Shown: piece by piece, positions 43,169 through 55,963 of the stretch
How the letters are laid out: every line of letters starts with the position of its first letter
Numbering within the stretch: the stretch's first letter is position 1
Source: Angiostrongylus vasorum
Lineage: Eukaryota; Nematoda; Chromadorea; Rhabditida; Metastrongylidae
Assembly: GCA_018806985.1 (NCBI GenBank)
Contig: JADANN010000401.1
Coordinates: forward strand, 1,240,001-1,304,000
Direction: 5' to 3'
DNA length: 64,000 nucleotides
Program-made: the position numbers and the translations under genes
The notes under the pieces: model-generated
The model's database searches: none
What the model was told of the DNA's origin: nothing
What the model saw: only the letters and a program-made list of their open reading frames with translations

Positions 43169-44250
43169 ACGCAGATAAACTCAATTCAGAAAAAAAACGA
43201 TTGCAGGAACTGTGATGTTTTTTTTTCACAAAATAAAAAGTTAATTTGGAGCATGTGCACTTTAATCCTAAAATTATTGATCGCTCTTATTTTTTATAAA
43301 CAAATTCTTAAATATTTTAATACTCATGAGCCGTATGTTATACTGCTCCTCTTATAAGCTTCGAAGAATATCAGTTCACATACATTGGAGCTGCCCATAA
43401 GGTTTAGCATCTTACTTACTGTTTTGTTGTGGTTTACATTAAAATGACCGTATGCAATGATCGGGGCTTTGACGCCGATTAATATGAGTGTTTAATGTTC
43501 GGCATTTGCGCGAGAAAAGTGTGATGATCCCAGAAGAAATGACTCAGAACAGGGGAAAAGTGCAATCACATGAGTGCAATGACACATGTTTATTGAAGTA
43601 GCGATAACACGGCTGGAATCTACTACATTCCATGAGCTAAGGAATCTACTACATCCTAAGCATGAATATTATTTGAAGAAAATATATTGACAATATTATC
43701 GGACATTTACGTTGTAAAGTCCAACTGGTACTAAACACATGCCGCAACATAGGTCATCAATCCATCCATGATTAGTTTCACCCAAAAAATAGTAAAGAAA
43801 AGATACTACGTGTAAATCGGCCAAGGAGAATCTGATGATGATGGGCTCTTGTGTTCCACGAGGAAGTGGTGGTCTTACCTGTTCTCTTCCGCATCACTTG
43901 ATTATTAGCGGGGCTAGGTGATACTAATGAATCGGATACTCAAGAACTAAACAGGTTACATGGTACGTGGTTGCGATTTAAGACAGAATTCGTGTAAGGT
44001 ATTTGTTTAACTTAGGCTAGAAGACACTTAAGATCAATGCTGAACACCTTTCAGCACTTATAGGTTGACTTCGTTCTTAGCGCCAAATGATCCGAAGATA
44101 TGCCGAAATGCAAAGGAATCCCACGATTCAGACCACCACTTTTTCTCATAATTTCACAATTTTTTGCAGTATCCAACTTTTATTTACTGGTATTATTCTT
44201 TCATAGCAGTGTGTCATGTGAAATATAACCGTGAGTCCGACTCATAACAT
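43169..44250. other. No supported gene
   Basis: AT-rich sequence with only short ORFs. Confidence 0.35.
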
Positions 44251-44252
44251 CA

Positions 44253-44400
44253 CGGTTCTGAGAAAGGCGAAATCGCCGAAACGTTCAGCCATCGACCAAC
44301 AAGAACAACAACAACAACAACAACAACAACAACGACAACGACAACGAAGACCTAAACCAACCTTGCATCAGCTAAAGAAGATCAGTTTATAAGATCATGT
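44253..44400 (+). repeat. Penelope-type tail relic: hammerhead-like core plus (AAC)n
   Basis: CTGAGAA-A-GGCG-AAAT-CGCC-GAAAC-GTTC-AGCC, with stem II of four G-C pairs and stem I GGTT/AGCC, followed by an (AAC)n microsatellite at about 44300-44345 and AAGATCAGTTTATAAGATC. Same layout as 19697-19830. Confidence 0.6.
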
Positions 44401-44404
44401 TAAT

Positions 44405-44540
44405 AAATATAACCATAAGGATGCTGAGATGACATCAAGACTCAGAGCCTCAGTTGGGCTTCGAATCCGTGACTACCCTTTCCAGGTGGTCACCTGCTAT
44501 CCACCACACTAACTGAGGCCCTTTCTTTCCCTTTTTCCGG
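44405..44540 (-). repeat. SINE family C copy C7
   Basis: AGGATGCTGAGATGACATCA, inverted B-box side GGGCTTCGAATCCGTGAC, inverted A-box side CCACCACACTAACTGAGGCC. Converges with C8. Confidence 0.75.
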
Positions 44541-44574
44541 CAAGACTGTTAATATTAAAGCTAAAAGTAGAAAA

Positions 44575-44690
44575 CTGGTTGAGAGAAAGGCAAGCAAGGA
44601 CCACGGCTAGTGTGGTGGCTAACACACGACCCTCGGAAAGAGTAGTCGCTTGTTCGAGGTTCACCTGTGGAAATGCTTTGCTCGGAAAAC
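44575..44690 (+). repeat. SINE family C copy C8
   Basis: GGTTGAGAGAAAGGCAAGCA, TAGTGTGGTGGCTAACACAC, TTCGAGGTTCACC. Truncated head. Confidence 0.7.
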
Positions 44691-46250
44691 GTCTTCTCTT
44701 GATCTAATGCTGACGACCAAGAAACGAATAGGTGGATCGTTCCTGGAATTCATTACAGTTTAAATCACCTTGAAATCGTAACGTGTTAATGATGGCGCCA
44801 AAAAAAAATGGCCCAGAAGCCAAAGGTCATCGTAAAGAGTGCAATCATCTTTATACTTCGTGTTGAGTTTCTCTCTGAATGAATCATATCCATGAAAGCT
44901 TAAATTGATGCAGTTACATGGGTTTAAAAGCTAAATACATAGAAACTGATTCAAAAAATCCTATTTGGTCTTTCGATTTTTTCGGAGAGTTGAAAAATCA
45001 TTAGGTGCCCATTCTCAAGTAGAACTCCCACCAAAGGTTTACCTTGTTTCCGAGTAAAACAAGCGACTACGAACTGTCCTCGATAAACTTATCATTGGAG
45101 AACGCAGAGTAACTGGAATGCCAGCTATTGAAAACTAGAAATGGCTTTAAAAAACCGCATCTCAGCTCGTCAAAAGCAGTTTACGGGAACAAAATAATCT
45201 TATTATTAAGGACGAGGTTAAGTGAAAGCCATCGAAAAGAATAATTATTTTCCAATTTTCTTCGTTATGACAATCATCGATGCATAATGACAAGCCGTAC
45301 GAACGGATGACGTCGATCCTCATCGGCTAGCTGACTTCCTTTAACATCTGCATGGTTATCTGATTAGTTCATTTTCGTCGAGACACGTAGACGAGTGCCT
45401 GCCGTTGGTTACTTGTTCTTAACCCCGGACCATTCTGATGGCATCGACACAAAAAACGATGAAAAACTTCATTCGTAAGCAAATAACAATTGGAAAGTAA
45501 AGTAATATGTACAGAAAACCGGTTAAAACACATCATAGGTGATCATCTCCCTGCCGAAGAATTGTGTAGCGGCACTGAAAAGTGGTGCTTGATAGGCTCG
45601 AGTGTCAATGCCAAACGCTTCTCCAACGGTTGCCGCTCCACTAGAAAACTTTTCTTCTTGCCATAATGAGAGAAAATAACTAGTACAAATATTCTACTGA
45701 TAACAGGAAACAAAAAGAAAAACATGTGGCCTACTACATCGCCATGAAGCCAGTGATAAAATGGTTATAGAAATAAAAACAAAACCTGGTCTTTTTTACC
45801 TGGTCCTTTACTTTCCTTGCTGCTATTTAAAAAAATGAACAATTTCAATTCAGGTCCAGTGGACCATTGTATCATTATGCTTAAGGAATATTCTTATGTT
45901 CAAGTGAGATCCGCACAATGTTCAACCCAAAACAGGTTTAGCCAAACTGGGAAAGAAGTTCGATATGTCCACTTCGAAGACCAAGTAAGAGGAATACCTA
46001 CACTGCGACAAAGACCTAAGACCTCCTTGTGGCAGCAAACTTTTCGCTAGACAGAATAGTGAAGAATGTCAGCATGATATTAGTGTGATGCTATTGGTGT
46101 CCCTTAAGAGAGTGATACCAAATGAGCGATTCTGATACACGAATGGAGTTCACTAGTATCCGTCAGGCTTACCGAATAGGACTCAAAGTGGTCCAAATGA
46201 TCCAAGTAATTAAAGTCGAAGACATTTCAGCTTGAAATTAAGTGTTTTTT
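44691..46250. other. No supported gene
   Basis: Short ORFs only, including a 60-codon hydrophobic minus ORF at 45543-45725 without context. Confidence 0.35.
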
Positions 46251-46254
46251 ACCC

Positions 46255-46735
46255 AATATTCAGCATGTTAACCTTTTTATTTGCTGCCTGCAATAATTTT
46301 TCGCGGCAGAGTGTGAAATGAAATGCAACCACAACGATGCTGAGATATTCGCAAAACTACTGCACCACTGAGGCCCTTGCTTTGCGTTTCTCTCAGCTGG
46401 TTTCCTACCTAACGCTGCCATCAGCAATCACCCGTCAGCGGGATTGATCTGGGAAGCACAAATTGGCATTGATCCCAGATGAGCTGAAGCTGTAGTCGAA
46501 ATAATAATGTTAACGTTTTGCTTGTTGTCTAATCCCACAGACGTGTGATTGCTGATGGCAGCAAAAATGAATGATGGGAGATTGCTAAGTAGGAAACTAG
46601 CTGAGAGAACCACAATGCAAGGCCCACAGTGGTGCACTGTGTAATACACGAGCCTCCGGAAGGGTAAGGGTGGTTCGATGTGGCCAGGGGTCCAAGTTTT
46701 GCGAATATCTGATCATCGTTGTGGTTAAATATGCA
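46255..46735. repeat. Two SINE family C copies (C9, C10) head to head
   Basis: C9 minus at 46255-46510 and C10 plus at 46530-46735 face each other. Their leaders form a perfect 18-bp inverted repeat (GCTGCCATCAGCAATCAC at 46414-46431; complement at 46545-46562). Confidence 0.8.
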
Positions 46736-46837
46736 CTCACAAGGTTGTTATTATAGAATGAAGACTCTCGTCCTAGCCCATGTATTACTCTGTGCGGCTG
46801 CTATCCACCAACTAACTTAAATACTTACAACAAATAA

Positions 46838-47000
46838 ACGTCTGAAGAAGTTGAAACCGCCGAAACGTCAGCTATTGTATCCTAATAAATTCTATAATAA
46901 CAACCTTGTGTCTGCTTATTGAAGGAAAACATCGAATTATCAATCAATGCCGATGTTAACAGAAAGTCGGTCTTGGGTAAATATGCACTGTTTGACAGCA
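46838..47000 (+). repeat. Penelope terminal-repeat relic with hammerhead-like core
   Basis: TCTGAAGAAG...CCGCCGAAACGTCAGCTATTGTA, then further on AATGCCGATGTTAACAGAAA and GTCGGTCTTGGG, matching the order in the element at 58.95-59.12 kb. Stem II has decayed. Confidence 0.65.
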
Positions 47001-47532
47001 TCCTGGTGAAGAATTACTGGGTACTGTCCACGCTAGCTTTCAACAAAAATCATAGAAGAAAATTAAGCACATGGTTAACAATCACTGGACAAATAGTATT
47101 TCTCTTATTTTGACTGGAAGTCTTCTGCTGTACTATGACTACTTCTCATATTCATGGTAATATACGAGGAAGGTAAACTTCATTTCTAGTACTGCGATGG
47201 AGACTATCTGAAAAAATTACCGGTATAAGACATCGGCTCCGGTGGCTAGTGCGTTGACGCCGCTACTGACTGCTAGTGACATGGAGTTTTCTGTAGGTAC
47301 AGGACCCAGTGGCTGCTGATGGTGCTCAATGGGGACTTCGCCTGCAACAACAGTATCATATTTCCATGATCAAATCTTGCTTTGATGTCATAATGAGTTT
47401 TTAAGACTCTTAAAGATGCGCAATCGATAGAAGGACCAGTGAAGCCCAATAAATGTTATGTAAGTAATTTCTGTTGGATTATTGAAACCACAAAGTCAAA
47501 TAGGTGATCTTTTATGAGAAAAAAGCTCCTAA

Positions 47533-47600
47533 TGGTTTAAGGCCTCATTATGGCTGTGAGATGCACATGGGTGTAGAACTTTGATGGACAGCAATACGCT
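47533..47600 (+). repeat. Repeat family B head fragment B12
   Basis: GGTTTAAGGCCTCATTATGGCTGTGAGATG resembles the family B head GGTTTACCGCCTCATCATGG. Very old. Confidence 0.45.
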
Positions 47601-48518
47601 CACCTGAGTGTCACGAAAACGGATTACGAGAAGGAGCGTCACATGTCCATCTATACGCGCAGCGAAGAGTAAGTCTACACTAGAAATTGCCATGAGCGTG
47701 AAAAATTGTATTCATGAAGTGAGAAACTTCGATGGGATACACAGGGGATGGCGACTATCTGATGATGGCGACCTAACGCCCTGGAACGACATTTTCGGGA
47801 TTCCGGATAGGAAGTCGTAACAAATCAGTATGATTATAGCTTGATGAACAGTGCTCTTGGATCCACATGACACACAGCGAAGAAGTGCGATTTAAGTACT
47901 AAATAAGTAACAAGTAATAAAAGAATAGTTCTGTTATTAGGTAAGTATGGCTCGAATAGCGATGGAGTCAAATGAACATCCATCAGTCACCAACAGGATG
48001 AACTTAACTCCGATAATTTCTCACTCGCTGACACCTTGACCAGTGTAGAAAGGCCTTTTAGCATAGTTGGGTAACATTACTTTGGTAGAGGTATCGCTTC
48101 GCTCATCCAAAAACCTCTTCACTTGAAAAAAATCTCTTATACCACTTCCTTTTTAAACTTGAACTAACGAAATCTTCCGCAACAAAGTTTGTCTGCCACG
48201 ACACAATTACAAACATGAAGAGCATCTTTTGAATCGTTGTTCCCAAGAAGAACTCTGCACAACACGTCGACTGCTTTCGGGTTGTGTACCTGACATTCCG
48301 TAAAAACCAGCTGATCCTCTTAAGCGATTATTGTTGACACATCACTTGTCCTATGAACTTGATTTGCTACACTTTGACCTACCTACTCTAACACTTGTGT
48401 TCTCAGAGTGTTGCCGTAGGTGATACTCGGAATCCCCTCTCCCGTTTCTATGACACACGACACTCACAGTACCAGTACATTTTTTAGTATTATATATTTC
48501 TTTTACTATTATATATAC

Positions 48519-48551
<33 letters not shown>

Positions 48552-49625
48552 CATATAGAAGTAAATATGAAGAACTTGATAACGTTGACCGCACTTCCAT
48601 GGCGCGCGGGTAATGAACACATATCCGATACGACTGTTAGTACATAAAGATTTGTTGAGTCGACACGGTGAGCTAGCAATGCAGCAATCTTACAAACTTG
48701 CTAAGCCACTGGATTTCTCTTGTTCATCGTTGCCACTAAGTCATTCGCCATGATGACGTTTGCAATCCAGATGTACTCAGCAAGACAGCAAAAAGTTAGA
48801 TATTTCTGTTAGCGTATCCTGCGGCACGAATGAGATACCAATAGAATATCCAGTTTATACGCACACTGTTTTAGGTTTACCCGAAGTGGAATCCTTCCAT
48901 ACTGTCGCCAAAACCAACTTGCTTCGCCTTACTAATATTTGGCATTATTATCTTCCATTTCTAAATCAACATGTCTCAATATTTCTTGCCTTTCACAAGT
49001 TGGATCTGACTGATTTTCCCGAGAAAGTGGTGTCAGGATTTCGGAATGTTCCATGTCGATGACGACAATGAAATTCTGGTTGTAACAACTCCGCATATTA
49101 AGTAGGGACATTTAGATTGCTTAATCACGTCGTATATCTGTCATTCTAATCCAAATTGATCTAAAGCCATTAATCTGCTCCTCATTTAAGCTAAAACCGC
49201 CGTAAAGCGCAAAATCCTGCTTAGGCATAGCGAACTTTATCATATGGGCTATCGTAGCGATCTTATCTAGAGGTTGTCAGATCTAATTTAATAAAAAAGA
49301 GTTTATCGGTTCATTAGATCTCTAGGTGTTTATTAATATTAGACCTAGAAATGTGATATTTCCTTTTACTATCTAAAGAATTATCAGCGGTACAAAAATA
49401 ATGTTGACGATAATTTAAAGAGGCTACAAGATTGAAATTTTGTTTGTCTCAAGAGAAAGTGCTTCACTAAAGGAGAACGACTTTTAAAAAAGGAATCCCG
49501 GAGAAGATGCAAATATTTCGATTTTCGCTAAAGATACTTCTCAAAAACTTTCTCTTAGACGCCATAGTGGGACTACAATAAAACCTGTCCAGTTCTTTTT
49601 TCTTCTTTGACCCATCAAATTACAA
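47601..49625. other. No supported gene; TA microsatellite
   Basis: (TA)n tract at 48505-48556. ORFs at 47608-47820 and 48760-49062 are unsupported. Confidence 0.4.
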
Positions 49626-49627
49626 AG

Positions 49628-50015
49628 AGGTGTTGGATAGCACAGTGGTAGTGATGTCCGTTATCACGAGCATGAGCCAGTTCGATTCCGCCCCCAAGTC
49701 AACCAAGCATCTCATCCCCCTGGGTCGGGAAATTGGCACTGGACTTTTCCGGGAAAAAAATCACTTTCTGAAATCCGGTTGGGAGCACTTCAATCCGGCT
49801 ATCTCAGGGGTCCAGAAAGAATTGCTCGACGAGCATTCCACGACGTTCAAGGTGAAATGAAAATCTTCAAGCAGTAACCGAAGCCACATGTAAAAGTTGC
49901 ACGATCTTCTTGAATAATGGATGCGAGGAAGCGAATCGAATGTGAGAAGTGCTGGGGTCCGCACAGTAGACGTGAAGACGGGTCATATAAAATCAAAAAA
50001 AATTACAAAGTAAGG
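49628..50015 (+). repeat. SINE family D copy D6, full length reference copy
   Basis: Head GAGGTGTTGGATAGCACAGTGGTAG (A-box TAGCACAGTGG), B-box GTTCGATTCCGCCC, body TCGGGAAATTGGCACTGGAC, CACGACGTTCAAGGTGAAAT, 3' end GACGGGTCATATAAAATCAA. Confidence 0.9.
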
Positions 50016-50379
50016 CTTTTACAGTCATCTTTCCACAAGGAACCCGTGGACTATTGCGTTGAGTTCACGCCTATGCCCCAATGGAGTGGGGTTCAACTCC
50101 AAACTGAAACTAACCAATATCGACGTGCTGATAATTTCGATAAATAGCAGGCGTTTAAATTCATATTTGTATCCCAAGGGCAGTTAGCGTTGATATTTCA
50201 TAGTAATTGCTGATTTTTTCAATCTGGTTTATGTGAAATTCGTATCTTTGATGGATCCCATCAGCAATATTTATTAATCGCAATGGGATAGTCTAGATAA
50301 CCAGTTCCTCTAGGTAACAACATGGTTTCGTCCCTGCTTATCTTATCTCTATAGTCTTAAGATCTTTTTTCAATGTAAC

Positions 50380-50588
50380 CACTTTTTATCTACTGCGTTT
50401 TTTTTTCATGGCAGGGTATGATGTGAAACACAACCACAACGATGCTGAGACATTTGCAAAACTCTGGACCGCAGGTGTCTGCAGTGGGGATCGAACACGC
50501 TATTACCCTATCCGGGGGCTAACACGTCCACCACTACACCACGCGGGTCCTTCGTTTCATCTCTCCCTCAGCCATTTCTTTTTTTTAA
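50380..50588 (-). repeat. SINE family C copy C11
   Basis: ATGGCAGGGTATGATGTGAAAC, GATGCTGAGACATTTGCAAA, CCGCAGGTGTCTGCAGTGGG, CACCACTACACCACGCGGG. Well preserved. Confidence 0.88.
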
Positions 50589-50739
50589 ATGATTTTTACT
50601 AGATAATAGGTAGTTCAATATAAAAAATAACCTTCCTTCACGCCCATCGCATCGTTCGCCTTCTGGTACATTATTCATTTGAACAACGTGTTACTTAATG
50701 GGTCAGACTGTTTCCGCGGAATCCTGAAAGATCCTTGCC

Positions 50740-50975
50740 AGCGCGCTACTACTCCGTCATCGCAGACTGTCGCATATCCCTATGGATGGGAAAGAGGTTG
50801 CCAATCATACGACTGGATTTTCTAAAGGGCGGCAGCGATCCTTGGTGTTCAGTCTACTTTAAGGCAGACATACAGACAAAAAAATTCTAATTCGTTTTAA
50901 ACTTAGAAGAGCTTGCTGAGGATGAACCCCATTTCGTATCCACTGAAACACCACTCAGGCATAACGAGGCAGTAG
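50740..50975 (-). repeat. Repeat family B copy B10, old
   Basis: AGGTTGCCAATCATACGACTGG and GAGGATGAACCCCATTTCG ... GAGGCAGTAGACC match the family B minus body with many changes. Confidence 0.6.
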
Positions 50976-51837
50976 ACCAAGTTGGCCACTATACTTATTA
51001 TTATTAAAGAGTTATTATGTATAACTAACGAATGCGTAATGATAAACGGTAGCAAAGAAATGATTTGTTTGCTTTGTGTACGCACAAAGTTAAAAGTCTA
51101 TCCGAGAATTATAGAAATGCTTCACTGTCATCTAAGAGATGGGAAAAATGGATCACAAATGAACCAACTTTTTTTAACTATTTACAAATGATACATGAAC
51201 ATTTCATATTTAGTTAGGAGAGTAAGTCAACCTAAGAGCACTGAAATCTTTGGCTAAGACAGGATGTGATGAGTTTTTAAGAGACCTCGCAAGTATTTCC
51301 GAACACTTAGTTACAAGTAGAAGCTTCAATCTAGTCTTAAGTTGGGTAATTAAAAAAGCAAGTAGGCACCAGTATCGAATATCAAAGAGCACTCTTCCTT
51401 GATCTATCCTAACTTTGAGCGGTACGCGTTTTCTGTCCCATATTTGAATTTGCCACCCATATTTTCTTAACGAACGAGCGCATTGAAATCAATGCGCTAT
51501 GTCGCCTGTATTCTAGACGACTTACCGTAGTATATCATTTTTTGTTGAGGACGAACAACATATGATCTTTCTGGCAGCTGAGGATAATCGTCGAATCCTG
51601 GACGAGCTTTCACATTTGGAATACCTGATGAGGCAAACACTTCCTTTAAGATTGGGTCATTGATGTGAGCGATCTCGCTGAGAGTCGGTACGTGAGTATC
51701 ACAATTCTGAAATAGGTCGAAAAATTACTAAATCGATATATGAATATTCTAGAAAACTTATGACTATAAAGTTCCACTGCTAAGGGACATTGTGGTGCAA
51801 GCATAAAAAAACGCTTTTTAAAATATAACTCCAAGAA
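50976..51837. other. No supported gene
   Basis: AT-rich, only short ORFs. Confidence 0.35.
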
Positions 51838-52290
51838 TGCTGAGATATTTGCAAAACACCGGACCGCACGTGTCTGCGGTGGCGAACGAACGCGTTGTTA
51901 CGTTTCCGGGCTAACGTATTGAACACCACACCCAGCTATTAATAAGAGTAGTCAGTAAATAACAAGTCAAAATTGTGATTACAACTACAGCTTCAGCGTA
52001 GCTGGGTTCATTGCCAGTTTGGGCTCCACAGATCAGATCAGAGAGCAGAGAGGGTAATTGCTGATGGAACTGATCAATAGAACAAGCTGAGAGACAGGCG
52101 AAACAGAAGGACCCACATGGTGCGGTGGTGAACTCGTTAGCCACCGGAAAGGGTAACAAGGCGTTCCTTCCCCACCACAGACAGCTGCAGTCCGGAGCTT
52201 TGCAAATATCTCAGCATTACTGAAGTTATATTTCGCAACATACCCTGCTATTAAAAAAGAGTAGGCAGTAAGTAATAAGTCATAAATTGT
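51838..52290. repeat. SINE family C pair (C12 minus, C13 plus long form)
   Basis: C12 head inverted at 51838-51950; C13 long form at 51955-52290 with GATTACAACTACAGCTTCAG, GTAGCTGGGTTCATTGCCAG, GAGACAGGCGAAACAGAAGG and the tRNA-like head. Same head-to-head layout as 46255-46735. Confidence 0.8.
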
Positions 52291-52519
52291 GCTTTTAAAA
52301 TATCTTTTGAACGCAAATTAAATCTGAAAGCTCATATTTGAGGCACCTTGCTTTCGGCAGCTAGGAAATTTGAACAAAGCAAAACACTATTTAGAAGGAA
52401 TTGGATGAAAATGTGAGAGGATTTAAATTCAACACGAAAAAAAGAAAACGATAGAATCGGATGGAAGTGCATTAGATGTTGTTATTGATACAACGGCCAA
52501 CCCTACTCAAGGTGTTTAG

Positions 52520-52860
52520 CAACTTCCATTCAGTTTCTTACTATCTCTATGTGTGATTTTGGTATTCTTTCGGGCATCGAGGCGCCATTTGCAATAAATG
52601 GCCCATTCTCGTCTCGCTGAACCAGGACGGAGTTCGACACTGCTATCCATGGGTCCAGCCAAGGGTGATCCTGTACCAGGAAATCCGAAATTTTGGAAGA
52701 AAAGCAGTCGAAACATGGTAAATTTTCCTCAAATCCACAAGAAATGACAAAACTACCGATGTAACACCGTAGGAAGAATGTCAACATGACAATTCGTTGG
52801 TCGATTATGCTTATTGAGTCTATATCTTGGACCCAAGAAAGAAAATAAGATAATCTCAAG
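52520..52860. other. ORF-rich block, coding status unclear
   Basis: Open frames of 66-109 codons overlap on minus and a short one on plus (ending SSRNM before a GTAAAT donor at about 52719). The sequence is GC-richer than flanks. No family recognised and no splice partner found. Confidence 0.25.
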
Positions 52861-52994
52861 CCAATTTAATGCTTCTTAGTGAAGACGAGCCATGGAAATA
52901 TCCAACGATCAGAAGGACCTTAGCGTTGTTATTATGCTTCAAGTGAGGCACAAGAGTGTTTTACGGTGACTCTCCATTTCGATTTTGGTACACT

Positions 52995-53283
52995 ATATTG
53001 CCAAAGAGGCGCAATTACTAAAAGTGAACCTGCAGTACACATGGAGTCGTGGGTTCGATCCTGCGCCTAGGGCTCATCGATGCCTCCATCCTTTCGGGGT
53101 CGAAAAATTGGTACCAACATATTTGGGAGAATAAAAACAATGTCTTCTTTGATTAGGAGGCTATCTGAAGTCACTGTTTAGGCCAAATATGCATTCAATC
53201 AATTCTACGGTGCTGCCAATATTCTCAAATGTATGGAACATCCTTTATACATTGATCGACACCGAACACTTTTCCTTTGACAA
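52995..53283 (+). repeat. SINE family A copy A16, diverged
   Basis: AGAGGCGCAATTACTAAAAG, B-box GGGTTCGATCCTGCGCC, body to TTGATCGACACCGAACAC. Confidence 0.75.
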
Positions 53284-53393
53284 TATCAAAGTAGTGTGTT
53301 CTACACTGACTGGTCAATAAAATAGAAAAAAAGATGGCATACAAACAAAATCGGCTAGAAATTGAGGACAAATTGAGAAGGATCCAGATTTTC

Positions 53394-53520
53394 TATGAGA
53401 GTATATTACTTACTTACTTGGGTACTTGAATGGTCCGTCCTCACTGGTTGTGCGGGCTCCATCATAATTTCAACTTTTTTCAGAGTTTTGCTGGTTTAGC
53501 CATTGTATGAGAGTATATTA
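53394..53520 (-). mobile_element. 5'-truncated family B insertion with 15-bp target-site duplication
   Basis: The 97-bp insert 53409-53505 is the 3' end of family B in minus orientation (inverted tail CTTACTTACTTGGG, then GGTCCGTCCTCACTGG ... TGGTTTAGCCATTG). It is flanked exactly by TATGAGAGTATATTA at 53394-53408 and 53506-53520. This fixes the 3' end at the TAAG tail and shows target-primed insertion with 5' truncation. Confidence 0.93.
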
Positions 53521-55063
53521 TATATGGTTATTGCAAATGATACGGAGAAAATGAGAATAGGGATAGGACATACCGCAAATGTGAATAGCATCAAAGCGAT
53601 GACTATTGCTGAGTGTCGACCAGTCCACGATATCATGAGAAGAGCATTAAACCTCCGAAGACCCGAAGAACTGGATCAGCTATCCGCTCTACAACACGCC
53701 GCTTACGCTCCCAGTTCAGTGTACTCTTTCTGTTGTCCGAACTTCATAAAGTCGTCACCCGTTCTGAAAAATTATCTCATCCAGACACCGTTTAGTGCCA
53801 TCATAAGTAGATGTCATGGAATTTAGGAAGAGAATAGTTTCCTCAACTTCAACTTTTTCTGACCTATTTTATTCTTGCATCTCATCGTTTTGAGACATCT
53901 TTCTCGTACTATACCTATTGTGTTCCACTGGAATAGTACATTAGGACGTAATGTACTCAAAGTATGGACTGACTAAAGGCTAAAATAAGTTGGCAACTAA
54001 GCTAACTTTAAGGAATTCGTTTTCGATGCTTGGTTATGCGGCGTTCTGGTGGTCTGTAGCAAAAGCTTTACAATTTCCTGCTTGTTTTAGCTTGGTCATG
54101 GCCAGAGTAGGATAATATTTATGTATTTATTTATTCGTCAGCACCTTTAGAAGTCTCAGTTCCCTAATACTTTAACGGCTGGTCTTCACAGAGGGTGCGG
54201 AATCCAGCGTAATCTTCATTTAACTGGTATGTCTCTCATTCATTTGTAGCACCGAAACGACTGAGCGATGACTATCGTGAGACGTCCTCACAACGTCTCT
54301 CAACTCGGCTCCCTTGATCTCTCGAAATGGGTTTAACACTTTGTGGCTAAGAGTTTTTCTCGGCTATGACGATTCTTGGCGTTGATTTAAGTTTACACGA
54401 GTTTCCAGATGAAGATATGGATCTCCTTCCAAACATTGCTGACTACGAGGGGAGATGAAGTTCTTGTTATAAATTAGATTATTGTAAGTTTTGTATTCCA
54501 AAAATCTAAGAAGACCAACTCATTGCGGTTGTTTGGCAGACAAGTAAGGGATGCACTTAGTATGCACTGAACTAAGCAGCGAACTAGAACCGAATGGTCA
54601 TTATCATGCTATAAAGTTTGTGTAGTTAGCACTTAGGGGTCTGACTTGAATTTATTTCCATTCACACCGTGCAAAAAATAAATGCTGCTGTCAAATTTAA
54701 ACCCCCATATCTTAACTCATTACGGACTTTATTAATTGAACCAACAAATGTTCGAATCTATAATTCTTTTCCTAGCAGATAGAAGCTGTCTTTCTTCGTA
54801 ATAATGAAACACTAATTTTCTAGAGCCCAGTAAACGTACTTTGTGCACTTTTTTCTCGTCTACGCTCCTTAACAAGCAGTATCTCGTCCATTACAACCTA
54901 ACGGCCTTTCCAAATGCGTTGTTGATGTTTACCGCTGCTCCAATTTCATCTTGAATTTTGAAAATTTAAATTTCGCTCTTATTTTTCGAATTTCTAGATC
55001 TTACAGCTTTAAAAAGCAAGTGACGGTTGCAATGAATTATAAAAGGATAAACAATAATGTTCC
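53521..55063. other. No supported gene
   Basis: ORF 53503-53826 (107 codons) begins in the target-site duplication and has no recognised domain. The rest is AT-rich. Confidence 0.35.
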
Positions 55064-55330
55064 CAGAGTTCATCAAACTGCGAAGGATGCGCTATCTATC
55101 CGACTTCATCAACCATCGATGGATATGATTGAATCCATATTTGGCTTCAGGAATGACTTTCAGTGGCCTAGTCATGTATAATATTGGTGCTGCTATCTTC
55201 ATAGACAAGTCTGGCACCAATTTACCGACCCTAGATGCATGGAGAGCATAGTGAGTCCGGAGCGCGCTACAGAAACAACGATTAGGTGTAGATTGTAAAC
55301 CACCTCTAACCACTTCGTCACACGGTCCTA
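55064..55330 (-). repeat. SINE family A copy A17
   Basis: AAGGATGCGCTATCTATCCG, ATTGAATCCATATTTGGC, AGACAAGTCTGGCACCAATT. Head decayed. Confidence 0.78.
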
Positions 55331-55963
55331 CTTAAAAAACTATGCCTACGCTCATACAGATAGAAAAAATTCTCTTCTATAGGCCGATTACGGAATCAAT
55401 CCCCAAGTACTCCACTTGGCGACAAATTATCAGCAGTTTGCGGAAAACTTCTTTCGGACTCGAAGGCTTGAACACTTTTTGACGTTCTCCTAAGCACATT
55501 TGATAGCTCTCATATGAATTCCTAACCAAAAATTTGGCTCGCTAATTTTTTGATTGTGTAAAACCAACACTTAAAGGTAAAGAAGTAAATAACGTTGTGG
55601 TTTGAATTGATACCCATCTAAATACTTAGGTGACCCTTCCTTACATCTGAGGTAGAACGTACCAATCCTTCCACTTGCTTCATTGCCGTGCTTGGTGCAG
55701 CAGTACGGTTTCTATTTGACGATGTGCAGCTATATAGGGAAATTATCTGGATCTGTGGGATAATTCTCCGAACGTAACGTCGACTAAACGATAGTAACGC
55801 GTCGGCTATGTTTTTCCTACGGCAGCTTGTTCTTTGATTACTAGCAAACTATTGTTATGTGACATTGTGATACACATCGCTTGAAGGACATTTCATCGAA
55901 AAGGAAATGTTACACATTTGTGTTTGAGTTGAATGTATTTATACCGTTAGGGAGAAAGAGAGC
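55331..55963. other. No supported gene
   Basis: No recognisable features. Confidence 0.35.

Noticed and set aside
48760..49062. 100-codon plus ORF suspected as retroelement gag or protease
   Set aside because: No aspartic protease DTG or zinc knuckle seen.
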